In this document: positions 10,911-19,695 of the stretch, in pieces
Layout: each line of letters starts with the position of its first letter
Position numbering within the stretch: position 1 is the first letter of the stretch
Origin: Proteromonas lacertae
Lineage: Eukaryota; Sar; Bigyra; Opalinata; Proteromonadidae
Direction: 5' to 3'
NCBI GenBank assembly: GCA_002245135.1
Contig: NGBS01000318.1
Location: forward strand, 1-64,000
DNA length: 64,000 bases
Made by a program: the position numbers and the translations under genes
The notes under the pieces: generated by a model
The model's database searches: none
What the model saw: only the letters and a program-made list of their open reading frames with translations
Told to the model about the DNA's origin: nothing

Positions 10911-11534
10911 TTAAAAAATAGTACAATTAGACTTTATAATGCTTTTACTTGTTATTGATTTGGGACTTAAACTAGGAATTGAATTAACTGGAGACAAATC
11001 TTCTAAACCACTTAAACTATTTACATTTGATTTTATGACAGGTTTTATGTAATTTACATCTTCTTTTACCTTAATTTCGTCATCTTTTATGTCAATTATC
11101 TCTTGTGGAGGTAAAAAGTCCTCTTCTTCCTTCTTATGTAAAGCTAAAACCTGTTCTAACAGCATTCTTGTCTTCTTTTGACCTGCTATTCTGTGTTCTT
11201 TGTGTTTACTTAAGGCTTGAGCGAAGCTTGAAGCAGTTAGTTTTGGCGCGTTAAGAGGTACATTTACTTGTTCAATGATTGGTCCATTAAAATGACCTGT
11301 CTTAAACTTTGATTCTATGTAATATTTGTACTCATCTTCGATATATTTTAATATATATCTTATCTCTGAGTATGTAAGTTCTGTTTTTGATCCTGAAATT
11401 AGATGATATAATTTCGATTTTGTGGGAGCTCTGATTTTACCGTCTTTTCTGAAGCATCTGATGAGTACTTGTTTGTCTAATTCTGTTAATTTGAAAGGAA
11501 CTGTTCTATGTTTGTGTTGTTTATTATCTTCCAT
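10911..11534 (-). CDS. Polinton protein of unknown function (about 207 aa)
   Basis: I prefer the ATG at 11534 (MEDNKQHKHRTV). An upstream in-frame ATG at 11579 would add 15 hydrophobic residues but overlaps the divergent penton gene's leader. The first 100 residues are basic and mixed alpha/beta (FKLTELDKQVLIRCFRKDGKIRAPTKSKLYH) and could be a small DNA-binding or SWIB-like fold. The C-terminal part is Ser/Pro/Lys rich. It is divergently transcribed from the penton gene, with about 60 bp between them. No family is recognised with confidence. Confidence 0.7.
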   Translation of the reverse strand: MEDNKQHKHRTVPFKLTELDKQVLIRCFRKDGKIRAPTKSKLYHLISGSKTELTYSEIRYILKYIEDEYKYYIESKFKTGHFNGPIIEQVNVPLNAPKLTASSFAQALSKHKEHRIAGQKKTRMLLEQVLALHKKEEEDFLPPQEIIDIKDDEIKVKEDVNYIKPVIKSNVNSLSGLEDLSPVNSIPSLSPKSITSKSIIKSNCTIF

Positions 11535-11593
11535 AAAATAAAAAAGTGTCAATAATACCAATATTACCAATATTGACATTATTATTTTTCAAA
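11535..11593. promoter_or_regulatory. Divergent promoter region with repeated GTCAATAAT-type motif
   Basis: The 59 bases between the divergent ATGs contain GTGTCAATAAT, two ACCAATATT units and, inverted, ATTGACATTATTAT. A similar set (AATGTCAATAATGTCAATA) lies in the other divergent gap at 18703-18762. This suggests a shared bidirectional promoter element. Confidence 0.5.
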
Positions 11594-12562
11594 ATGTTAG
11601 TCTCTAATCATCGTGTATATTACTTAAATTCCGATATGGTAATGACTACAGGGACATTTGGAGTAGGGAATAGATACAAAAAGACCTTAGCTTTACCAAC
11701 ATTTGATCAAGATTATACTCATGTGTCATTATTACATGCAGTTGTCCCAAATTCTTTCCCTACTATACAAGCAGAGACAAACGATACGTTACAGTTCTTA
11801 TTTACTGTAGGTTACTATGATAATCTTTGGCCATTACCAACTTCTCCTACAGTAAGTGTTAAAGTTACCATTCCAGAAGGTTTTTATGATGAGAATCAGA
11901 TTTTAAAGTTATTCAATGATAAAATAAGAGAAATTAAATTTACAGATTTTGGAATAGAAACAAATGATGTAGTTCGTCCTTTTGATAAGATTGATGTACC
12001 TATAATAGAAGAAAAAGGAGATTTATTTGGAATAGATAACAATGGTAATAATCGAACAAATCATATAAAAGTAGCAAGTAATATGAATGTTATATATACT
12101 GATGGAAGTCCTTGGTTTTGGATAAAGAAGATTGAAATTATAACAAGTGACTTGAGTTACAAGTTATTAGGTATTCCTAAGAGTAATTATTGGTTATGTT
12201 TTGATAATTATGAACCGCCATATAATGGACATGGATCTGGAGCATATGTATTAATTCCAACACCATTTCCATTTGATCAATTACCATATCGTCCATCACT
12301 TATATGGGTTAATTCAATATCCATTCGTTTAGATATTGTAAACATCATTCAAGATTCAAATGTATTAGAAAATATACCAATAGCAAACCCTGAGTTACCA
12401 TTCATTACATATCAGAATAATGACATACTTAATACTAGCAAAATGTTTAATAATACTTATACCAATGGTCAAATTGCTATTCAGATTACTCAACAAAATG
12501 GTTATGAACTAAATCTTGATAATATCGAGTTTAATTTAGATATTGTTGTCTTTAAAGTCTAA
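11594..12562 (+). CDS. Minor capsid protein, penton-like single jelly roll
   Basis: 322 residues, with start ATG at 11594 (MLVSNHRVYYLNSD); an in-frame ATG at 11546 lies within the divergent promoter region. The N-terminal half has the pattern of Polinton/adintovirus penton proteins: a beta-rich stretch with DYTHVSLLHAVVPNSFPTI, then SVKVTIPEGFYDENQILKLFNDKI, which is the characteristic region about insertion of a fine grid of variables. The C-terminal half is beta-rich and Pro/Asn rich. It lies directly upstream of the major capsid gene, the standard gene order. The penton occupies the fivefold vertices of the icosahedral shell. The assignment rests on motif resemblance and gene order. Confidence 0.85.
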   Translation: MLVSNHRVYYLNSDMVMTTGTFGVGNRYKKTLALPTFDQDYTHVSLLHAVVPNSFPTIQAETNDTLQFLFTVGYYDNLWPLPTSPTVSVKVTIPEGFYDENQILKLFNDKIREIKFTDFGIETNDVVRPFDKIDVPIIEEKGDLFGIDNNGNNRTNHIKVASNMNVIYTDGSPWFWIKKIEIITSDLSYKLLGIPKSNYWLCFDNYEPPYNGHGSGAYVLIPTPFPFDQLPYRPSLIWVNSISIRLDIVNIIQDSNVLENIPIANPELPFITYQNNDILNTSKMFNNTYTNGQIAIQITQQNGYELNLDNIEFNLDIVVFKV

Positions 12563-12592
12563 TTTTTATTTTATTTTTATTCTGTGTTTCTG

Positions 12593-14041
12593 ATGTCTCT
12601 AACTATTCCAAAAGAGCAAAAACACGGTGTAGACGTTCCAGCGATGATGGCCTTTTACCAGTATGTCAAGTTGACACCGATGGAAACTAAATCATTCTAT
12701 CAACTTAAAGATAACACTTATTCAGATGAGATAAGGTTCGAATTAAGTGGTGAGAACATTATAAACCTTGCAAAGTCTTACATTCAATATGATATCGAAA
12801 TTGAAACTACTCCAATTAATAAAGCAGAGGCATTTTCAAAAAATGCTGCTAAAATAGCAGGTGATGCTGATTTGTATCCAAAGTATATAAAAGGAATGAA
12901 AGAAGGATTTGGAATTGCAGCATTTCGTTTATGTAATACTACAGGAACAGATCTAGTCAAGCTTGATGATAATTATGAACACTATAGAGTGTTTATGGAT
13001 GAATTAGTGAGAAAAAGATCAGACATTTTCTATCAATCAAACTATTATGATGGAATTCAATTGAAATGGAATGATGAATATCATGATCATTTAATTCAAG
13101 ATGAGAATGAATGGAATATGGATAAAGATGAAAATACACGAGTTACACCTGCTGGATCAGGTGATAGATATCAACAGTATAAAAAGTCAAAAACAATTCA
13201 TGTAAAGATGTTTTTAGGTAAGTTTTACAATACATTTTTATCAATGAAAAGTGATGTATTTTTTGGTGAAAGAATGTATTTGTGTTTCAATTTCCAACAA
13301 AGTCCTAAATTTGGACAAATTATGGGTTTTAATAATGATAAAGGTAATGAAACAGAAGTAAACTGGCCTGCAGATGGAATAAGACCAGAATCAATCAAGT
13401 TCAAGAATTTTTATTTCTATGCTTATTTGAATAAGGATACTCAATGTAATAACAATACAAGAAGTTATTGTTTATCTAAACCAATACAGTTTAATGATGT
13501 AAAGTGTCATACATTAACAGTAAATCAAGGTGGATCTGGACAATTCAACTATTCCTTTACATTAAATAGTTCAAATGGACCATTCTTACGTTATATTATC
13601 TATAGACCATGGATAGAAGGAAAACAAACAGGAGCAATAAGTAAGGAAGTAGCTGAAAACAGATATGCAATTATTCCTGAAAATGCACAATTCAGATGGA
13701 TGATTAATGATTTCGTGTATCAACCAGACTATTCATTAATGCAGTATTATGATAGTTACATGACTGTACAAGACTATTTCAAAGATTCATGGTTTGATAT
13801 ATTCAAAAAACATATTCCTTTTGAAAAGAAATTCTTTGAAATTTTGAATTTTGGATCAAAAGATTTAGATAATATCAAGAATCAGTCTGGCAGACCTTTA
13901 GCTAGTGACTTAAAAATCACTTTTGAGTTGTCTACACCAGGTACAAATGATTTCACTAACTACAACATAACTCATCGTTTCTACATTGTTACAGGAAGAA
14001 TGTGTACAATCAATGGAAGTGGAATTGTAAGTGTTATTTAA
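12593..14041 (+). CDS. Major capsid protein, double jelly roll (hexon-like)
   Basis: 482 residues from the ATG at 12593 (MSLTIPKEQKHG). The start AFYQYVKLTPMETKSFYQLKDNTYSDEIRFEL, followed by AKSYIQYDIEI, is the N-terminal strand pattern of Polinton major capsid proteins. The first jelly roll covers roughly residues 30-250 and the second 270-480, with PIQFNDVKCHTLTVNQGG and LLKITFEL-type strands. Length and position between the penton and ATPase genes match the family. Trimers of this protein form the pseudohexagonal capsomers. A T-rich leader (TTTTTATTTTTATTCTGTGTTT-like) precedes it and resembles that of the gene at 19292. Confidence 0.92.
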   Translation: MSLTIPKEQKHGVDVPAMMAFYQYVKLTPMETKSFYQLKDNTYSDEIRFELSGENIINLAKSYIQYDIEIETTPINKAEAFSKNAAKIAGDADLYPKYIKGMKEGFGIAAFRLCNTTGTDLVKLDDNYEHYRVFMDELVRKRSDIFYQSNYYDGIQLKWNDEYHDHLIQDENEWNMDKDENTRVTPAGSGDRYQQYKKSKTIHVKMFLGKFYNTFLSMKSDVFFGERMYLCFNFQQSPKFGQIMGFNNDKGNETEVNWPADGIRPESIKFKNFYFYAYLNKDTQCNNNTRSYCLSKPIQFNDVKCHTLTVNQGGSGQFNYSFTLNSSNGPFLRYIIYRPWIEGKQTGAISKEVAENRYAIIPENAQFRWMINDFVYQPDYSLMQYYDSYMTVQDYFKDSWFDIFKKHIPFEKKFFEILNFGSKDLDNIKNQSGRPLASDLKITFELSTPGTNDFTNYNITHRFYIVTGRMCTINGSGIVSVI

Positions 14042-14061
14042 ACTAACTAACTAATAACTAA

Positions 14062-14074
14062 CATAATAACTATA
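14062..14074 (+). promoter_or_regulatory. CATAAYAACTATA motif upstream of the ATPase gene
   Basis: CATAATAACTATA followed by a T-rich stretch (TTGTTTTTGTTTTTT) ends just before the ATG at 14106. The same motif plus T-rich spacer precedes the genes at 20344 and 21619, so it is a candidate late promoter of the element. Confidence 0.5.
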
Positions 14075-14105
14075 TTTCTTATAATTGTTTTTGTTTTTTA
14101 TTTAA

Positions 14106-14954
14106 ATGAGTAAAATAAAACTAGAGAAATGTAATGACGTTGTTATAACACCAGTAGAATCAGTAGTCAAAGGTACTAAAAAGAGATCGAGAGATAATGT
14201 TCTAGGTTATGATTATTTTGAAGAGCCTTTTTGTAACATATTTATACTAGCTAAGAAGAACAGTGGAAAGACAACACTTATATTTAATATGATACAACAC
14301 TTGTTGAAGAAGAATTATGATCAAACAGTATATTTCTTTGTAGGAACAATTTCAAAGGATATTATTTATGAAAAGATCACTGATATGTTAAAGTACAATT
14401 TAATAGAATACCATTGTTACGATTCAATAGTAAATGAAGATAGAGTGAATGTATTAGAAGCAGTACTAGAAAACATTAAAGAAGTAGATAAAGAAAACTA
14501 TAATTACCCAGAGAACATATTCATATTCGATGATATATCATTCGATTTATCAAATAAGACCGTTTCAAAACTACTCAAATCAAACCGTCATTACAAGTCA
14601 AAAGTAATAATATCAAGTCAATATGTTACAGATTTAACACCATCCGTTCGTCTACAATTAGATTACTGTTTAGTATTTAGAAATCTAAGTTTAGCTAATC
14701 TACACAGTGTTCATAACAGTTTAGATTTGTGGGTAGATTTCAGTAAGTTTAGAGAATATTACAAGTATGCAACCAACTACAGTAATCATTCATTCCTCTA
14801 CATTGATATGTGCAATCATGAATTTCGTGTAAACTTCAATATGAAAATTAAAAATGATAATAACGGATATAAAAGTGATAATGATGATAATACCAGCATT
14901 AGTTCCTCCTCTTCTTCCTCTGATTCGTCCGATACTGATGATGATTCAGAATAA
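14106..14954 (+). CDS. FtsK/HerA-type DNA packaging ATPase (A32-like)
   Basis: 282 residues. The Walker A motif is at residues 48-57 (LAKKNSGKTT, catalytic Lys55) and Walker B near 140-147 (IFIFDDIS). An arginine/Gln sensor region with SNRHYKSKVIISSQYVTDLTP follows, typical of the A32-like branch that pumps DNA into Polinton, adintovirus and nucleocytoplasmic large virus capsids. The tail is rich in Asp and Ser (SSSSSSDSSDTDDDSE). The start is clear, 65 bp after the major capsid gene. The end overlaps the next gene by 17 bp, suggesting coupled expression. Confidence 0.95.
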   Translation: MSKIKLEKCNDVVITPVESVVKGTKKRSRDNVLGYDYFEEPFCNIFILAKKNSGKTTLIFNMIQHLLKKNYDQTVYFFVGTISKDIIYEKITDMLKYNLIEYHCYDSIVNEDRVNVLEAVLENIKEVDKENYNYPENIFIFDDISFDLSNKTVSKLLKSNRHYKSKVIISSQYVTDLTPSVRLQLDYCLVFRNLSLANLHSVHNSLDLWVDFSKFREYYKYATNYSNHSFLYIDMCNHEFRVNFNMKIKNDNNGYKSDNDDNTSISSSSSSSDSSDTDDDSE

Positions 14955-15870
14955 TCCCCATAATGCTAGTAACTTAATTTTTATCATTCTTTTATTATAT
15001 TTTATGTTTGGAGGTCCCTTAAAAAAACAAGCTGTTTCAATAGACACAGGTGCTATATCTAAGTCTATTACAACAATAACAAACAATTTAGGTAAAAAAA
15101 CTGATGATGATAAGACAATTAGAGAAATGTTGAAAGATATTGATGTAACAACTAACAATAATGCAGAGTCAGTTAAGAGTGTTGTTGATGTTATTGGTAA
15201 AACGAAATTAGAGTCATATGAAGATAGCATGTATGATTTATTAAGAAATATCGATGAAAAAATATCAAACGATCCAACAGCTAGCGCAATAAGTGATATA
15301 TCAACATATTTAGGTGATCCATTTACTATCAATGACTCTGTATGGAATTTTACACAGAAATTGTATAATGCATACAAAGGAGATGAAAATAATAGACTGT
15401 TAAAGAGAGTAGATGATAGATTATATATGTATTTAAATGCTGAAATTACTTCATTAACAAAATATATATATGCAAGATTTGAAGCATATCAAGATTACTT
15501 AAAAATAGATATATTAAATTATTATAAGATGAATACTAAATATGTTACTCCTGCGTTTTCAATTTCAACAAATGCAGAGAATCCTGTAATGGCAACTTTT
15601 ATTCAAAAGTTATTTGATAAATTAGATATTAGTTATGAACCAGATCCAGATAAAGACAATCAAGCATTTAGTGTTGATTTAGTATTTCAAACTAATAGTG
15701 GTAAGATTCAAACATTAGAAGTATTTCAATATCCTGGTTATACAGATTCGATTATTTTAGCACATAAAGGTGATATTCCAGCAGATTTTGAAACTAATTG
15801 TATGTTAGTGCCTCAATCAATACTACTACCCTTTAAAGATAAAATAACTGAATATGATGTAACGTATTAA
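14938..15870 (+). CDS. Polinton structural-type protein with N-terminal membrane anchor
   Basis: About 310 residues from the ATG at 14938, overlapping the end of the ATPase gene in another frame. A hydrophobic segment near residues 12-24 (LIFIILLLYFMFGG) is followed by a long polar region with helical repeats (KSITTITNNLGKK, NIDEKISNDPTASAISDIS). The C-terminal third is a compact beta/alpha region. There is no strong family match. Position directly after the ATPase suggests a virion membrane or vertex protein, comparable in layout to unassigned conserved proteins of other Polintons. Confidence 0.75.
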   Translation: MMIQNNPHNASNLIFIILLLYFMFGGPLKKQAVSIDTGAISKSITTITNNLGKKTDDDKTIREMLKDIDVTTNNNAESVKSVVDVIGKTKLESYEDSMYDLLRNIDEKISNDPTASAISDISTYLGDPFTINDSVWNFTQKLYNAYKGDENNRLLKRVDDRLYMYLNAEITSLTKYIYARFEAYQDYLKIDILNYYKMNTKYVTPAFSISTNAENPVMATFIQKLFDKLDISYEPDPDKDNQAFSVDLVFQTNSGKIQTLEVFQYPGYTDSIILAHKGDIPADFETNCMLVPQSILLPFKDKITEYDVTY

Positions 15871-15904
15871 TAATAATATAATCTTCTTTTTTCATTTTTG
15901 TTGT

Positions 15905-16585
15905 TTACTTGGGTGGTTGTTGTTGAGTTGCTACTTGTGAACTTGAAACAAATGAATTATAACCAGTGCTATTGTTATTGTATGGTACTGTTGGTGTTTG
16001 AAATGCTAATGCGACAGATTGATTAACTACTGGTTGTTGTTGTTGTAGTTGTTGTACATCTGGTATTGCTGTTGTTGGAATAGGGATATTCTTGATAAGA
16101 ACAAATGTTGAATAAATTTCAAATTTTGGTAAAACAGTATAATGTGGTGAATTGTTCTCCATTGAAGTTAAAACCATACACTGTCTAATTCTTACTACGA
16201 ATTCGTTCCATTGAAGCAAGAATGGTTGAGGATCTGAAATGATATTCTTCCATGCTGTACACTTCAACATATTATTATCATTATCCTCAGGCATAACCAC
16301 ATTTAAACCAAACTGTTGATAAGAATTCTTAAAATTAGGATCTTGTGTAAATCTTACAGCAGATTCAACACATACTTTCTTTATCGGTTCTTTAACTTGA
16401 GTATTGAAGTCAGTGAACTCTTGATTGTTGAATAACAAGTATCTAGCTGGAGTGAAAGTGAGATAGTTGGCTTTTTTTGTATCTGCCTCAATTGCTCTCA
16501 ACATGAAGCCTCTAAATTTAACATACATATACTCTGATGGATAGAAACTAATGTAATTGACACCTTTGTCGATTTTTGATGACAT
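15905..16585 (-). CDS. Polinton protein of unknown function with Gln-rich tail
   Basis: 226 residues, start ATG at 16585 (MSSKIDKGVNYISFYP). The first 150 residues look globular and beta-rich (EYMYVKFRGFMLRAIEADTK, PFLLQWNEFVVRIRQCMVL). The rest is Gln/Pro/Asn rich low complexity (DVQQLQQQQPVVNQ). A single-stranded DNA-binding or other nucleic-acid role would fit an abundant early protein with a compact beta domain plus disordered tail, but this is only a guess. It is divergent from the gene at 16736, across a gap that holds a CGTTTCA motif. Confidence 0.7.
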   Translation of the reverse strand: MSSKIDKGVNYISFYPSEYMYVKFRGFMLRAIEADTKKANYLTFTPARYLLFNNQEFTDFNTQVKEPIKKVCVESAVRFTQDPNFKNSYQQFGLNVVMPEDNDNNMLKCTAWKNIISDPQPFLLQWNEFVVRIRQCMVLTSMENNSPHYTVLPKFEIYSTFVLIKNIPIPTTAIPDVQQLQQQQPVVNQSVALAFQTPTVPYNNNSTGYNSFVSSSQVATQQQPPK

Positions 16586-16630
16586 GATTATAGGATTTTT
16601 TGAATATCCAATAAAATGATAGAATTAGGA

Positions 16631-16646
16631 TTTTATATCCGTTTCA
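16631..16646 (+). promoter_or_regulatory. CGTTTCA promoter-like motif in a divergent gap
   Basis: TTTTATATCCGTTTCA lies between the divergent genes starting at 16585 (minus) and 16736 (plus), in sense to the plus-strand gene. It matches the host and element motif. Confidence 0.5.
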
Positions 16647-16735
16647 TGCATTTTTTGATTTGAAGCTTGAAGCGCGAAATTGTTAATTAGCGGTTTTTTA
16701 GATTAATATTTTCATACCCCCATTCTTCAACATAA

Positions 16736-17161
16736 ATGGAATCAGATAGTATTTTTGTAATAGAACAGAGAGCTAAAAAACCTGTATATTTATTTATTAA
16801 AGAAATCAATGTTCTCAAAGCTTTTATTGGAACTATCTTAGGGTTAATTCAAACTGCAGCTCAAAACTATATCATTTGTAAGAATGAGGACATTACCAAA
16901 TTCAACAGTGTAGCTCAATTATTGATAGGACATATGAATAAGTATGCTTATAAGAATAGAAAACCAGTTCCAGAAACAATAGTAGAAGAAGCTCAGAATC
17001 TATTCGATTGGTTTGTAAAATTGCTTAAACAGTATGCAATTAACGCAGAGATGCCTCCTCCTAAGTATCATATCAACGAGTATGGATCAGTTATAAAAGT
17101 GTTGTTAGATGAATTAGATCTTTACACAAAAAACAAAGATAAGATAAGAGAAACCAAATAA
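16736..17161 (+). CDS. Small helical Polinton protein, unknown
   Basis: 141 residues, mostly helical (FIGTILGLIQTAAQNYIICKNEDITKF, EEAQNLFDWFVKLLKQYAIN), with no membrane segment. Its stop is 4 bp from the end of the converging minus-strand gene. No family recognised. The early-type CGTTTCA motif upstream hints at expression with the replication genes. Confidence 0.7.
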   Translation: MESDSIFVIEQRAKKPVYLFIKEINVLKAFIGTILGLIQTAAQNYIICKNEDITKFNSVAQLLIGHMNKYAYKNRKPVPETIVEEAQNLFDWFVKLLKQYAINAEMPPPKYHINEYGSVIKVLLDELDLYTKNKDKIRETK

Positions 17162-17165
17162 TTAA

Positions 17166-17720
17166 TTAAAAATCATTCACATATACTATATTTACTAATG
17201 AACTATAGAAATTGAAACATGTTTTTTCAAATTGGGTAAATAAGTATACTTTAAAATAAAGTTTCTGATTGGCTTCCAAGTGCCAATTATCTCTAAAGAA
17301 CTGATTGTACATAATTAATAGTCTTCTTATTGCACCTACTATTGTACTATAAGGAACTGATTGATTTTCTGTAAGATCTATTATTAAATCTATTTCATTA
17401 CATAATGAATCTACTTGATTTGCTGTTAAACTATTCAACGTTCTAAGACTTGGTTTGAATTTCGATAAAGATAACTTAAATAACTCTAAAGTATATTGTA
17501 TTTCTTCAATGGTAGCAATTACTCTAGGACCTTCAATACCTATTGGTAATCTATTCTCTGCATGACTTTCTAAAACATCTATAGGATCTTCATTTGAAGG
17601 AGGAGGTCTTTTATTCTCAGGATCATCTCTAATTATAAGTATTGGTGATTTAGGTTGAGGTGGAGGTGGTGGAGGTAAAGGTAATGGTATAGATTCTGTT
17701 TTTATGGGTATATTATTCAT
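17166..17720 (-). CDS. Polinton protein with proline-rich N terminus, unknown
   Basis: About 184 residues (ATG at 17720, MNNIPIKTE; another ATG two codons upstream). The N terminus has a PLPLPPPPPPQPKSP stretch and an acidic-basic linker. From residue 65 onward it is an all-helical domain (EEIQYTLELFKLSLSKF, VPYSTIVGAIRRLLIMYNQFF, ending FTQFEKTCFNFYSSLVNIV). The proline-rich head could recruit host WW or SH3 proteins (inference). It is the most distal of three tandem minus-strand genes (17166, 17755, 18340). Confidence 0.7.
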   Translation of the reverse strand: MNNIPIKTESIPLPLPPPPPPQPKSPILIIRDDPENKRPPPSNEDPIDVLESHAENRLPIGIEGPRVIATIEEIQYTLELFKLSLSKFKPSLRTLNSLTANQVDSLCNEIDLIIDLTENQSVPYSTIVGAIRRLLIMYNQFFRDNWHLEANQKLYFKVYLFTQFEKTCFNFYSSLVNIVYVNDF

Positions 17721-17754
17721 AAACAATAAGTAAAAATAAAAAAGAAATAATTAA

Positions 17755-18288
17755 TTAATTAGTTGAAAAATCACTTAACACTTCTTCCTCTTGATTATCA
17801 AAGGGATTGCTTCCGTTGGTTTGTTTGTTTGGCTTGATTAAATGCTTTCTTTTTTTAGGATTTAAACTGTCTAATGAATCTGATATAGCAGTCATAATCT
17901 TTCTTTTAGTTGTACATATCTCTGAGCTAGCATTTTGATTCAAAATGTCTTCTAAGTCTTCGTCATTTTCCCAATCACTTAAATCTGTTTCATCTTCTTC
18001 CATATTGTAATCTTCATCATCATCATCTTCACTATCTACAACAAAACCTTTCAAGTTTCCTTCACTATCAGCATCGGATGCATTAGCATCATCTTCTTCT
18101 TCATCCTCACTATCTGTACACTCTGCTTCTCCATATAAATAATTGTAGACGTCTTCTATCTCTCTCTTTCTCTTTTTAGCACATCTTTCTTTGTCATCTC
18201 GTTTCTGCTCCTCTTTTTGCTCCTTCTCAGCATCGCTAATATCATCGTCTATAATCTGAAGAATATGAATTGTTTTTGAGTTGCTCAT
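17755..18288 (-). CDS. Highly acidic Polinton protein, unknown
   Basis: 177 residues from the ATG at 18288 (MSNSKTIHILQIIDDD). Residues 25-45 are charged and basic (KERCAKKRKREIED), with a possible nuclear signal. The middle is a long Asp/Glu stretch (DSEDEEEDDANASDADSE and further), followed by a basic patch (NPKKRKHLIKPNK). This composition suits a nuclear chaperone-like or histone-mimic-binding factor, perhaps a partner of the basic core proteins at 18763 and 19292, but there is no family match. Confidence 0.65.
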   Translation of the reverse strand: MSNSKTIHILQIIDDDISDAEKEQKEEQKRDDKERCAKKRKREIEDVYNYLYGEAECTDSEDEEEDDANASDADSEGNLKGFVVDSEDDDDEDYNMEEDETDLSDWENDEDLEDILNQNASSEICTTKRKIMTAISDSLDSLNPKKRKHLIKPNKQTNGSNPFDNQEEEVLSDFSTN

Positions 18289-18339
18289 AACACAAAACAA
18301 AAATTAAAATAATAAAACGAATATATTTTTAATATTATA

Positions 18340-18702
18340 TTACATAAGTCCAATAACACGATTTTGGTTATTTATAATATTATTATTTGCTTGAGGTGGT
18401 GGTGGTGGTTGTTGCTGAACTGCTTGAGGTTGTTGAACTGGTTGTGCTGGTGGTTGACTTGCTACTTGCTTAACTATTCTAACTAACTCATTGATTGCTT
18501 CTTGAAATGAATAACCATTGATACTATTTAACATAGTTTTCACTTCAGGCGGTAACTTGTTCAATGTAGAATACAATTCTTGATCTACTTGTCTCTCTTG
18601 TTCTGTTTGAGAAGGTTGTTGCTTATATACAGGATGTTGAGCATCTAACTGTGTAGTTATACCACCTGAAAAAGTTCTTGGAGGAATTGGACCGTCTGAC
18701 AT
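18340..18702 (-). CDS. Small Gln/Pro-rich Polinton protein, unknown
   Basis: 120 residues from the ATG at 18702 (MSDGPIPPRTFSGG). One helical segment (LYSTLNKLPPEVKTMLNSINGYSF) is followed by a Gln/Pro-rich tail (PPAQPVQQPQAVQQQPPPPP). It is divergent from the basic protein gene at 18763, with repeated GTCAATAAT elements in the gap. It may be a virion cement or scaffold-like protein (inference). Confidence 0.65.
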   Translation of the reverse strand: MSDGPIPPRTFSGGITTQLDAQHPVYKQQPSQTEQERQVDQELYSTLNKLPPEVKTMLNSINGYSFQEAINELVRIVKQVASQPPAQPVQQPQAVQQQPPPPPQANNNIINNQNRVIGLM

Positions 18703-18762
18703 AATTATTATGGTCAATGTAATGTCAATAATGTCAATATAGTAATTATTTGTAATATTATT
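18703..18762. promoter_or_regulatory. Divergent promoter region with tandem GTCAATAAT motif
   Basis: The gap contains GGTCAATGTAATGTCAATAATGTCAATA, i.e. three GTCAAT units spaced by 9-10 bp. Similar units occur in the 11535-11593 divergent gap. I infer a bidirectional late promoter. Confidence 0.5.
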
Positions 18763-19233
18763 ATGGCTAAGAAAAGTAAGAAGAAATATCGCAAGTGTGT
18801 TGTAGGAAAAGGTTTCTGGGGAGATTTAAATAAAGGACTGAAAGATACTAAAGTAATATCATCAGGTTTAAGTATGATTCCAGGATGGGCTGGTAAACTT
18901 ACTTCAGGAGTTGCTAAGTTATTAGGTTATGGTCGTAGAAGGCATAGAAAGAGTAGAAAAGGTGGTTCTTCAAAATGGTCAGAACTAATTAAGAAATATG
19001 GCAAATCAGGCAATAAGTTATTAAGCATAAAAGCTGTTGGTGGACCTGATTCATACTTTAAGAAAACAACTCAAGGTAGTGGACTTTCAATAGCTACAAA
19101 ACATTGGATTAAAGGACCTGGTGGAATTTATAAAGGAAAGACAGGTTCAGGAAGACGTCGTCATAGAAAAAGTAGTCGTAGTGGTAATAATGCTCTTAAT
19201 CGTTATCCTGATAATAAGATAAGAGTAGTTTAA
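18763..19233 (+). CDS. Basic core-like protein (adenovirus pX/pVI-like layout)
   Basis: 156 residues, strongly basic. An N-terminal Lys-rich patch is followed by an amphipathic hydrophobic segment (GFWGDLNKGLKDTKVISSGL, then IPGWAGKLTSGVAKLLG). Two clusters follow: GYGRRRHRKSRKGGSSK and SGRRRHRKSSRSGN. The order amphipathic helix, Gly, Arg cluster, and then GG-X sites that an adenain-like protease could cut, is typical of condensing or membrane-active precursors in Polintons and adenoviruses. The role in genome packaging or entry is inferred. The gene at 19292 has the same plan. Confidence 0.75.
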   Translation: MAKKSKKKYRKCVVGKGFWGDLNKGLKDTKVISSGLSMIPGWAGKLTSGVAKLLGYGRRRHRKSRKGGSSKWSELIKKYGKSGNKLLSIKAVGGPDSYFKKTTQGSGLSIATKHWIKGPGGIYKGKTGSGRRRHRKSSRSGNNALNRYPDNKIRVV

Positions 19234-19291
19234 GTACTTTAATTTTTTATTTTTATTCTCTGTTTTTTATTGGTTTTAATATATTAACATA

Positions 19292-19606
19292 ATGGTTTTA
19301 GGTGGTAGAAGACATAGAAGACATCGAAGAAGACATCAAGGTGGTTCTTGGAAATCAGTGTGGGGTAAGATCAAAAATGGTGCAACTAAAGCCTTTCATT
19401 GGGCTAAAGATCATAAGATAGCATCAAAGATCGCAAAAGAGTTTGGTAAAGATGGTCTAGCAGATGGATTAGAAAAGATAGGATTTGGTAGACGTAGAAG
19501 AAGACATGGAAGAAGAGGTGGAGCTAGAATGCCATTCAATGGAGGTGGTAGCAATCAACAAGCTTTACTTAATGCATACTTGAAAACAAAAGTTGCACGT
19601 ATGTAA
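19292..19606 (+). CDS. Small Arg/Gly-rich core-like protein, second copy type
   Basis: 104 residues. It opens with GGRRHRRHRRRHQGGSWKS, then an amphipathic segment (VWGKIKNGATKAFHWAKDHK), then GFGRRRRRHGRRGG and a short tail. The QGG|S and RGG|A sites fit the Gly-Gly cleavage habit of adenain-type proteases. With the gene at 18763 it forms a pair of probable DNA-condensing or membrane-lytic virion peptides. A T-rich leader like that of the major capsid gene precedes it. Confidence 0.75.
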   Translation: MVLGGRRHRRHRRRHQGGSWKSVWGKIKNGATKAFHWAKDHKIASKIAKEFGKDGLADGLEKIGFGRRRRRHGRRGGARMPFNGGGSNQQALLNAYLKTKVARM

Positions 19607-19695
19607 TTTACATTTATTAATGACATAATTACATAATATTATTATTATTATTAATATTTGTTTTTGGCGGGCTTTTAAAATTTACATATAAATAA

